DNA from: Sphingomonas sp.
GTDB lineage: Bacteria > Pseudomonadota > Alphaproteobacteria > Sphingomonadales > Sphingomonadaceae
Length of the DNA: 64,000 bases
Direction of reading: 5' to 3'
Assembly (NCBI GenBank): GCA_019635535.1
Contig: JAHBZH010000001.1
Location: 1,082,995 to 1,146,994, forward strand
Shown here: positions 57,790-64,000 of the stretch, piece by piece
How the letters are laid out: each line of letters opens with the position of its first letter
How positions within the stretch are numbered: the stretch's first letter is position 1
Notes under the pieces: generated by a model
What the model was told of the DNA's origin: nothing
Databases searched by the model: none
The model's input: the letters and a program-made list of their open reading frames with translations, nothing else
Made by a program: the position numbers and the translations under genes

Positions 57790-59205
57790 TCAGCGCGCCG
57801 GGTCCGCCAGCCCCACGCTGATCGTCGCGCGCGCCGTATCGGCTTCCGAGCTGGTTACCGGATAGGCGCAATAATCGGCGGCATAATAAGCGCTCGGGCG
57901 GTGATTGCCGCTAAGGCCGATGCCGCCGAACGGCGCGGTCGAGGGCGCGCCGTTGGTCGGGTTGTTCCAGTTGACGACGCCGGCGCGGACATTCGCCCAG
58001 AACCGGTCGTAGAGATCGGGGCTCCCGCCCACCAGGCTGGCGGACAGGCCGTAGCGGGTCGCGTTCGCTTCGGCGATCGCGGCATCGAAATCGTCCACCC
58101 GGATCACCTGCAGGACGGGTCCGAACAATTCGGCATCGGGACGCTGCTCGACATCGGTGACGTCGATCAGCGCCGGGGTGAGGAAGGGCTTGTCGGCATG
58201 GGGCCGGTCGAGCCGACGGATGGCGCGGCCGCCCTTGCCGAGCAGGTCGAGAAAGGCCGCCTGCAGGCCGTCCGCCGCGTCATTGTCGATCACCGGGCCC
58301 ATGAACGGCGCCGGATCGGCGTGCGGATGATCGACGATCAGCCGCTCCGTCAGCTTGACGATCGCCTCGATCAACGGCTGGTGATCGCCGTCGCGCACGA
58401 TCAGCCGGCGCGCGCAGGTGCAGCGCTGTCCGGCGGAAAGGAAGGCGGATTGCACCGCGATCGTCGCGGCGGCCTGGATGTCCTTCGCGTCCCACACGAC
58501 GAGCGGATTGTTGCCGCCCATCTCCAGCGCCAGCATCTTGCCCGGCGTCTCGGCGAACTGGCGGGCGAGCGCGCCGCCGGCCCGCGCCGATCCGGTGAAG
58601 AGCAGGCCGTCCAGGCCGGGATGTGTGGCCAGCGCCTTGCCGGTTTCCGGCCCGCCCTGGACGAGCCGCAATGCGCCTTCGGGCACGCCCGCCTCGTGAT
58701 AGAGGGCGGCGAGATATTCGCCGACCGCCGGGGTCTTCTCGCTCGGCTTGAAGACGATCGCGTTGCCGGCCAGCAGCGCCGGAACGATATGGCCGTTCGG
58801 CAGGTGCGCGGGAAAATTGTACGGCCCCAGCACGGCGAGCATGCCATGCGGCTTGTGGCGGACCGACACACGCGCGCCCATCGCGCCTTCCAGCCGCCGC
58901 TGCGCGGTGCGCTCGGCATAGGCCGCCACCGAAATATCGACCTTCTTGATGACGATCTCGACCTCGCTGCGGGCTTCCCAGAGCGGCTTGCCGGTCTCGC
59001 GGGCGATCAGGTCGGCGAAAGACTCCAGCTTGGCGCGCGCGGCATTGGCGAAGCGGCGCAAAGTCTCGACGCGATAGGCGAAGGGCCGGGCCGCCCAGCC
59101 TGCCCAGGCGGCGCGGACGGCGGCGATCTCGGCATCGACGTCGCCGATCTCTCCCGTCCAGAGGGTCGCGCCGGTGGCGGGTTCTGTCGATGTGAGGCTG
59201 GCCAT
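57790..59205 (-). CDS. astD: N-succinylglutamate 5-semialdehyde dehydrogenase
   Basis: 471 residues (AstD usually about 485-490). An NAD-dependent aldehyde dehydrogenase of the arginine succinyltransferase pathway, oxidising succinylglutamate semialdehyde to succinylglutamate. YNFPAHLPNGHIVPALLAGNAIVFKPSEKTP (129-159) is typical of AstD, with the catalytic Glu228 (LEMGGNNPL) and Cys262 (AGQRCTCARR). The other ast genes are not nearby, so pathway membership relies on sequence alone. The start ATG at 59205 is the conserved one; an earlier in-frame ATG lies 12 codons upstream. Confidence 0.92.
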   Translation of the reverse strand: MASLTSTEPATGATLWTGEIGDVDAEIAAVRAAWAGWAARPFAYRVETLRRFANAARAKLESFADLIARETGKPLWEARSEVEIVIKKVDISVAAYAERTAQRRLEGAMGARVSVRHKPHGMLAVLGPYNFPAHLPNGHIVPALLAGNAIVFKPSEKTPAVGEYLAALYHEAGVPEGALRLVQGGPETGKALATHPGLDGLLFTGSARAGGALARQFAETPGKMLALEMGGNNPLVVWDAKDIQAAATIAVQSAFLSAGQRCTCARRLIVRDGDHQPLIEAIVKLTERLIVDHPHADPAPFMGPVIDNDAADGLQAAFLDLLGKGGRAIRRLDRPHADKPFLTPALIDVTDVEQRPDAELFGPVLQVIRVDDFDAAIAEANATRYGLSASLVGGSPDLYDRFWANVRAGVVNWNNPTNGAPSTAPFGGIGLSGNHRPSAYYAADYCAYPVTSSEADTARATISVGLADPAR

Positions 59206-59271
59206 GTGCGCCCTACTTGCCGGGATGCGCGGATTTTTCAAGCATTTGCGGACGGGCGGCCCGCCGCCGCC

Positions 59272-59817
59272 TCAGCGCGTCGGGAGGGACGGCACGTTCT
59301 GGCCGCCGGCGGCGCGCGCGCAATCGAGCAGCCGGCGCATGGCGCGGGCGCTGTTGTCGAGCGGAACGCGGGCGAGCAGCCGGCCGTCGCGGTAGAAATT
59401 GAGGCTGGACGCCTCGGCGAAATCGGTCAGCATCGGTCCGATCGCGTCGGCGCTGAACGGCATGGTGACGACGCCTCTTTTCTCCTCGCCCGGTTCGCCT
59501 TCGTCCGGGAAGGTGGAGCCGCTGAGATCGACCCAGTCGCCGGACGCGCCGACGAACTGGACGCGGTAGCCTGCGACATTTTCCTCCCGCACCATCCAGG
59601 CCGGATCGGAGAACAGCAGCAGCAGCGGGTCGCCGTCCTTGCTCGTCCTGTAGAAGACGGTGACGATGGTGCTCGAGGCATCGGAAAAGGTGAAGCAGCC
59701 GTCGGTGCGGCGGACGACGGTCCAGCCCGGAATGCCGTTGTCGAAGGTGGAGAAGGCCGTATCGTCCTGCATCGCGGCAGCGGCCAGAGCCGCGCCGGCC
59801 ATCATCTCGAACAGCAT
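59272..59817 (-). CDS. Small exported protein, function unknown
   Basis: 181 residues from the ATG at 59817 (GAGGGGGG lies just before). A short, weak signal-like start (MLFEMMAGAALAAAAMQ) precedes a globular part: GWTVVRRTDGCFTFSDASSTIVTVFYRT, a DPLLLLFSDPAWMV strand, and a C-terminal FAEASSLNFYRDGRLLARVPLDNSARAMRRLLDCARAAG pattern that resembles the domain I recall from invasion-associated-locus-B-like or DUF-type proteins with two Cys. I do not recognise a named family. It lies 66 bases upstream of astD on the same strand. Confidence 0.68.
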   Translation of the reverse strand: MLFEMMAGAALAAAAMQDDTAFSTFDNGIPGWTVVRRTDGCFTFSDASSTIVTVFYRTSKDGDPLLLLFSDPAWMVREENVAGYRVQFVGASGDWVDLSGSTFPDEGEPGEEKRGVVTMPFSADAIGPMLTDFAEASSLNFYRDGRLLARVPLDNSARAMRRLLDCARAAGGQNVPSLPTR

Positions 59818-59883
59818 GTTCCCCCCCTCGCTTGTCGGGAGAGCATCACATTGACGCCCCCGGCTTGGCAAGATGCCTCTGGT

Positions 59884-61269
59884 TCAAAGCCGGTGCGCCT
59901 CGCCCATGCGCCGGAGCGCGGCGATCTTGGCATGGAAGGCCGACCAGTCGCCCGCTTCGTCGATCCGGGCCCAGATCGCCTCGACCTCGTCGATATGCAT
60001 CGCGCAGGGCTCCGCATCGGACCAGTAAGCGTGGTCGGCCGCGCCCGGCAGCGGCCGTTGGCGCGCCATCAGCGCCCGCAACTCCGCGAAATCGTCATAA
60101 GCGGGCAGGGAATTGCGCGGCGCCCCGCCGCGCCAGTCGAAGAAGAAGCGGTCGATCGTGACCGCGCGGTGCCCCAGCGCCTCCTCGATGGCCGCGACCA
60201 GCTTCATGTCCTCGCCCAGTTCGCCTGGCGCGATGCCGAGCCGGGCGAAGACCGCGTCGCGCAACCCCTCCTGGAACAGGCGCGGAAACGCCTCCAGCTC
60301 CGCCGTCAGCACATCGGCTTCGGCGACGCTCCGCAAGGCGATGGCGAGCTGCACCAGATTCCAGTGGATCGCCTCGGGCTGGCGGCCGAACGCATAGAGC
60401 CCGGCATGATCGAAATAGGCCGCGGTGAAATGCGGCTCCCAGTATGGTGTCCAGCGCCACGGGCCGTAATCGAAGCTCTCGGCGGTGACGTTGATATTGT
60501 CGGAATTGAGCACGCCATGGACGAAGCCGGCGGCGATATAGCTCCCCGCCAGCCGCGCCGCGCCCCTGACGACATGGCGCAGCAGTCTTTGCGGGGCATC
60601 CTCGCCCCTTTCCTCCCCGAAGAAGTGCCCGAGGCAGTAGTCGGCGAGCTTCCCGATATTCGCCGTCTCGCCGATCGTCGCGAGGCGCTGGAAGCTGCCG
60701 ATCCGGATATGCCCATGGCTGAGCCGCACCAGCACGGCACCGCGTGTGGGGGAGGGCTCGTCGTTGCGCTCCAGCGCTTCGCCCGTCTCGATCAGCGAGA
60801 AGCTCTTGCTGGTCTCGACGCCCAGCGCCTCCAGCATCTCGGTCGCCAGCAGCTCGCGCACCGCGCCCTTCAGCGTCAGCCGCCCGTCCCCGAAGCGGCT
60901 ATAGGGCGTCTGCCCCGATCCCTTGGTGCCGAGATCGAGCAGCCGCCCGTTCCCGTCCCGCAGCTGCGCGAACAGGAAGCCGCGCCCGTCGCCGATGTCC
61001 GGATTGTACACGCGGAACTGATGCCCGTGATATCTGAGTGCCAGCGGCTCCGGCAGATTGTCCGGCAGCGCCTCGAACCGCCCGAAATGCGCGATCCACT
61101 CGGCGTCGCTCAACCCCGCCAGTCCCACCGAAGCCGCCCAGCGATCGTTGCGAAAGCGGAGGATCGCCTGCGGAAAGGCCGCTGCCTCGACGGGATCGTA
61201 ATAATCCGCGCCGAGTGACAGGATGGCGGGATCGGGCCGGTACGCGCCGGGTTGCGGAAGCGTGGTCAT
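59884..61269 (-). CDS. selO: SelO-family protein adenylyltransferase (YdiU/UPF0061)
   Basis: 461 residues. SelO is a pseudokinase that transfers AMP from ATP to Ser/Thr/Tyr of target proteins in redox control. Conserved landmarks: YHGHQFRVYNPDIGDGRGFLFAQLRDGNGRLLDLGTKGSGQTPYSRFGDGRLTLKGAVREL (nucleotide loop), VRLSHGHIRIGSFQRL, HGVLNSDNINVTAESFDYGPWRW (with the metal-binding Asn and Asp residues) and WNLVQLAIAL. Compared with E. coli SelO it is slightly short and ends AALRRMGEAHRL without the C-terminal Cys-containing segment, so the redox disulfide may be absent. It is divergent from the hydrolase gene (36 bases apart). Confidence 0.93.
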   Translation of the reverse strand: MTTLPQPGAYRPDPAILSLGADYYDPVEAAAFPQAILRFRNDRWAASVGLAGLSDAEWIAHFGRFEALPDNLPEPLALRYHGHQFRVYNPDIGDGRGFLFAQLRDGNGRLLDLGTKGSGQTPYSRFGDGRLTLKGAVRELLATEMLEALGVETSKSFSLIETGEALERNDEPSPTRGAVLVRLSHGHIRIGSFQRLATIGETANIGKLADYCLGHFFGEERGEDAPQRLLRHVVRGAARLAGSYIAAGFVHGVLNSDNINVTAESFDYGPWRWTPYWEPHFTAAYFDHAGLYAFGRQPEAIHWNLVQLAIALRSVAEADVLTAELEAFPRLFQEGLRDAVFARLGIAPGELGEDMKLVAAIEEALGHRAVTIDRFFFDWRGGAPRNSLPAYDDFAELRALMARQRPLPGAADHAYWSDAEPCAMHIDEVEAIWARIDEAGDWSAFHAKIAALRRMGEAHRL

Positions 61270-61305
61270 CGGTGGATACGGGGCACGGTTTCAAAGGGGT
61301 GCGGC

Positions 61306-62175
61306 ATGGCGGGTTGGTCCGATGGCTATTGGTGGTCGAACGATGGCCTTCGGCTTCACTATCGCGACTATACCGGCGATGCGAGCCGTCCGCCGATCCT
61401 GTGCATACCCGGCCTGACCCGCAACGCGCGCGATTTCGAAGGCGTCGTCGGCCGGCTCGCCGGCGACTGGCGGGTGATCTGCGTGGACCTGCGCGGGCGC
61501 GGCGAGAGCGGCTATGCCAAGGATGCGATGAGCTATGTGCCGCTCACCTATCTCCAGGATCTCGAGGCGCTGATCGCCGAGCTGAAGCTGGAGCGCTTCG
61601 TCCTGTTCGGCACATCGCTGGGCGGGATCATGTCGATGCTGCTGGCGATGGGCGGCGCGGAGCGGATCGCCGGCGTGCTGCTCAACGATATCGGCCCGGT
61701 GCTGGAGGCGCGCGGGCTGGAGCATATCCGCTCCTATGTCGGCCGGCCGCAGAACTGGCCGACCTGGATGCACGCGGCGCGCGCCATCGGCGAGGCGCAG
61801 GGCGATCGCTATCCCGGCTGGGACATCGACCAGTGGCTGGTCTATGCCAAGCGCGTCGCCAGGCTCGGGCAGAACGGCCGGATCGTGTTCGATTACGACA
61901 TGCGGATCGCCGAGCCGTTCAAGGTGCCTGGCGGCGAGGTCGGCGTCGATCTGTGGCCCGCCTTCCGCGCGCTGGCCGGCCGGCCCGTCACCCTGCTGCG
62001 CGGCGAGCTCACCGATCTGCTCAGCGTCGAGACGGCCGAGCGCATGCGGGCCGAACATCCGGAGCTGGAGGTCGTCACCGTCCCCGGCGTCGGCCACGCC
62101 CCCACGCTGGACGAGCCGGAATCCGTCGCCGCGATCGACGCTTTGCTGGCACGGATATTGTCGGCGAAAGCATAG
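61306..62175 (+). CDS. Alpha/beta hydrolase
   Basis: 289 residues from the ATG at 61306 (AAGGGGTG upstream). The nucleophile elbow is GTSLGG (Ser104), and the catalytic His264 is in GVGHAPTLDEPESVAAID, with an acidic residue expected in the LLRGELTDLL region. The oxyanion strand PPILCIPGLTRNARDFEGVVGRLA and DLRGRGESGYA are typical of the haloperoxidase / 3-oxoadipate-enol-lactonase-like group. No signal peptide is seen. The substrate is unknown. Confidence 0.92.
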   Translation: MAGWSDGYWWSNDGLRLHYRDYTGDASRPPILCIPGLTRNARDFEGVVGRLAGDWRVICVDLRGRGESGYAKDAMSYVPLTYLQDLEALIAELKLERFVLFGTSLGGIMSMLLAMGGAERIAGVLLNDIGPVLEARGLEHIRSYVGRPQNWPTWMHAARAIGEAQGDRYPGWDIDQWLVYAKRVARLGQNGRIVFDYDMRIAEPFKVPGGEVGVDLWPAFRALAGRPVTLLRGELTDLLSVETAERMRAEHPELEVVTVPGVGHAPTLDEPESVAAIDALLARILSAKA

Positions 62176-62179
62176 TCCC

Positions 62180-62251
62180 CGTCATTGCGAGCGTAGCGAA
62201 GCAATCCAGTATGGCTGGATTGCTTCGTCGCTGACGCTCCTCGCAATGACG
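62180..62251. repeat. REP-like inverted repeat after the hydrolase gene
   Basis: CGTCATTGCGAGCGTAGCGA (62180-62199) continues to 62209 and is mirrored by 62215-62251 (CTGGATTGCTTCGTCGCTGA onward). Elements of this exact kind (CATTGCGAGCGNAGCGAAGCAATCC) are dispersed in many proteobacterial genomes. It lies 4 bases after the hydrolase stop and 17 before the autotransporter stop. Confidence 0.85.
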
Positions 62252-62268
62252 GAAAGTGGTTCGAGCCG

Positions 62269-64000
62269 CTACAGCCCCAGCCGCAGCGCCAGGAATCCCG
62301 CCACGTCATTGCCGTCGTCGCGGCTGATCGAGGTCGATCCCTGCACCTGCAGGCTTACGCGCTCGCCCAGGCTGAAATTCACGCCCGCCGTGATTCGCCC
62401 GTACACGTCGTCGGACCGCTCCGGCAGCACCCAGCGGTTGACGATCTCCGGCGCGGCGGTGAGCGAATAGAGGAGGGTGCGCCCGTCCCCGTCGAACTCG
62501 CGCTCCACGGTCGCCGCCGCATAGGGCCGCACCGCGAGCCCGCTTATGTCCAGCTCGCCCCTTGCCTCCAGGCCGAGGCTGCCGACCAGGCTCTTGATCC
62601 CCTGCTCGCGCACGTCGAGGGTCAGCGCCGCGTCGCCCGTCTCGGTGAAGGCGTCCACATCGGCCTCGGCATAGTGCAGCCCGATCACCGGCCCGACCCG
62701 CCAGCCGCCCAGGCCGAACAGATAGCCCGCCCGCGCCCCGGCGGTGACGACATTGCCGCCCGGCTCGGCCGCGATCGTGTCGATCACGGCGTCGCGCGTG
62801 ATGTCGTAATCGAGCCAGCCATAGCCGGCATGGGCCTGGACGAAGGCGCCGCCGCTCGCCCAGCCGCCATAGAGGCCGACCTGCCAGGCGCGCGCCTCGG
62901 CCCGGCCGGTCCCGGTGTCCATGTCGGCTTCGGAGCGCGAATAATTGACCGCTGCGCCGAAGATCGCGCCCGCGCCCGTGTCATATTCCGCGCCCAAAGT
63001 GCCGCCGAACACGTCCATCGAATAGCCCAGCCGCATCATCGCCGGCGCGCGGGTCAGCCCGGCCGTATTGCCGCTGACATAGAGATTGAGACCGCGCTGC
63101 GAAGCCGCGCCGAAGCGGCTGTCGGACAGGTCCATCCGGCCCTGCAGCGTCGATCCGAAGGCATTGGCGGCAAGCAGGCCGAGATCGGCCTGCGCCTCCA
63201 GGTGGAGCGGCGCCTCGAGCTGGCGCAGCGCATAGCGTCCGACGATCGCGAAGCCGGCCGAGGTCAGGTGCACCTGATCGACATAGAAGAGATAGCGGTC
63301 GAGCAACTCCGGATTGGTGGTGACGCAGGCGATCGGGCAGGCGCCCGCGCTGTCCAGCCCGAAGGCGGCGAGATTGGCCGCCACCTTGTCGCCGATCAGG
63401 TTGAGATCGAGATAGTTCACGATCACGCCCTGATTGGCGAGAGTGCCGAGCTGGGTGCGCATTCCGGCGTTGAAGGCGGCGGAAAAGGCGGTGCCGGGCG
63501 CCGCGGCGGGCGTGCCGGCCACTTCCGGCAGCCGGCCGACGTCGCCGGCGAGGAAGGTGATGTTGCGCGCCCCGGCATTGACCAGGGCGTTGATGCCCGC
63601 CGTCGCCTCGGCCACGCTGATCGCCGCCGCCGCCGGCGCTCCGGCCACGGTGCCGCCGGTCACGCGATAATAGCGCGCGTCGTTGCCGCCGATCGAGATG
63701 ACGATCAGGTCGTCCGGCGCGAAGGTGCCGTTGGTGCGCGGGAACGCGGCCGGGCCGCCGCCGGCCAGATAGGATTGCCATTCGGCGACGAAGCCCGGAA
63801 TGCCCGGCCCGTTGATATTGTCGAAGCCGCTGTTGCCCGGCCCGGTGAAGGCGCCGCCGATCGCGAAATTGTCGATCTGCACGTTGAGCGCCTGGCCCAT
63901 CGTGTCGACGAAATTGGTGCCGTTGCTGAAGCGCCCGCGCGGATAGACGGCGGGCGGCGCGATGCCGAGCAGTTCGAAGAGATTGCCGTCGTCGGCATAG
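62269..64000 (-). CDS. SGNH/GDSL esterase autotransporter, C-terminal part; 5' end outside the window
   Basis: The frame is open to the window edge, so at least 576 codons are present and the N-terminus with the signal peptide and the catalytic Ser (GDS block I) is missing. The visible start reads YADDGNLFELLG, matching the residues just after the GDS serine. Block III is ISIGGNDARYY (catalytic Asn) and block V is DQVHLTSAGFAIVG (Asp and His). Residues from about 340 form an autotransporter beta-barrel: LNLYVSGNTAGLTRAP, EYDTGAGAIFGAAVNYSRSEADM, GWASGGAFVQAHAGYGWLDYDI, and the last strand VAGFLALRLGL. Close in layout to EstA of Pseudomonas. Surface-anchored lipase or esterase is the likely role. 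Confidence 0.9.
   Translation of the reverse strand, partial: YADDGNLFELLGIAPPAVYPRGRFSNGTNFVDTMGQALNVQIDNFAIGGAFTGPGNSGFDNINGPGIPGFVAEWQSYLAGGGPAAFPRTNGTFAPDDLIVISIGGNDARYYRVTGGTVAGAPAAAAISVAEATAGINALVNAGARNITFLAGDVGRLPEVAGTPAAAPGTAFSAAFNAGMRTQLGTLANQGVIVNYLDLNLIGDKVAANLAAFGLDSAGACPIACVTTNPELLDRYLFYVDQVHLTSAGFAIVGRYALRQLEAPLHLEAQADLGLLAANAFGSTLQGRMDLSDSRFGAASQRGLNLYVSGNTAGLTRAPAMMRLGYSMDVFGGTLGAEYDTGAGAIFGAAVNYSRSEADMDTGTGRAEARAWQVGLYGGWASGGAFVQAHAGYGWLDYDITRDAVIDTIAAEPGGNVVTAGARAGYLFGLGGWRVGPVIGLHYAEADVDAFTETGDAALTLDVREQGIKSLVGSLGLEARGELDISGLAVRPYAAATVEREFDGDGRTLLYSLTAAPEIVNRWVLPERSDDVYGRITAGVNFSLGERVSLQVQGSTSISRDDGNDVAGFLALRLGL

Noticed and set aside
57901..61218. An open frame of about 1,100 codons on the plus strand opposite astD and selO
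   Set aside because: It spans two clear minus-strand genes and their gap, and its translation is low-complexity with no recognisable domain; codon-bias shadow.

Overview
The window is a 64 kb, GC-rich, gene-dense chromosomal segment of an alphaproteobacterium, most probably a member of the Sphingomonadaceae. The support is the cell-cycle regulator CtrA with a TTAA-N7-TTAA site in its own upstream region, a methionine synthase split into two genes next to an ArsR/methyltransferase fusion regulator, an arginyl-protein transferase of the Bpt type, REP-like repeats of the kind scattered through sphingomonad genomes, and a str-S10-spc ribosomal block with lineage-type protein extensions. I cannot name a species. 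No rRNA, tRNA, CRISPR array, insertion sequence or prophage is visible.

Layout. 1-1.2 kb: 3' part of groEL. 1.3-1.9 kb: two tiny lipoproteins with their own terminators. 2.1-7.7 kb: methionine/folate operon (SahR-like regulator, metF, split metH), with a perfect palindrome overlying its promoter. 7.9-17.7 kb: parallel beta-helix protein, DsbD-type disulfide reductase, amidohydrolase, hydroxyisobutyrate-dehydrogenase-like enzyme, threonine ammonia-lyase, Bpt and a Tat-exported flavin amine oxidase. 17.7-21.7 kb: a tightly coupled four-gene operon on the minus strand coding for a circularly permuted ATP-grasp enzyme, an alpha-E protein, a transglutaminase and the proteasome-like peptidase Anbu. 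21.8-25.2 kb: MAPEG protein, ctrA, RluA-type pseudouridine synthase, ArfB, free-methionine-sulfoxide reductase and a universal stress protein. 25.3-28.9 kb: pdhC and lpdA with a DUF559 gene and paired inverted repeats wedged between them, then a DUF3140 gene.

29-45.7 kb: rpsL-rpsG-fusA-tuf, the S10 cluster (rpsJ to rpsC, rplP, rpmC, rpsQ), the spc cluster (rplN to rplO), secY and adk, all on the plus strand. The alpha cluster does not follow. rpsM-rpsK-rpoA lies 11 kb away on the opposite strand (54.9-56.9 kb), ends at a terminator directly after rpoA, and has no rplQ. Between the two parts lie an SRPBCC protein, gdhA, a DEAD-box helicase, a flavoprotein, a serine hydrolase, a small lipoprotein, an exported caspase-like protease and an outer-membrane beta-barrel protein. 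57.1-64 kb: crystallin-like secreted protein, astD, a small exported protein, SelO, an alpha/beta hydrolase and the C-terminal part of an SGNH-esterase autotransporter cut by the window end.

Most of the window is core metabolism and translation. The parts that repay attention are the Anbu/ATP-grasp/alpha-E/transglutaminase operon (conserved, function unknown), the SahR-type operator with an apparently leaderless transcript, the broken and inverted alpha ribosomal operon, the DUF559 cassette inside the pyruvate dehydrogenase genes, the RG-rich extension of ribosomal protein S5, and several palindromes and REP-like elements.
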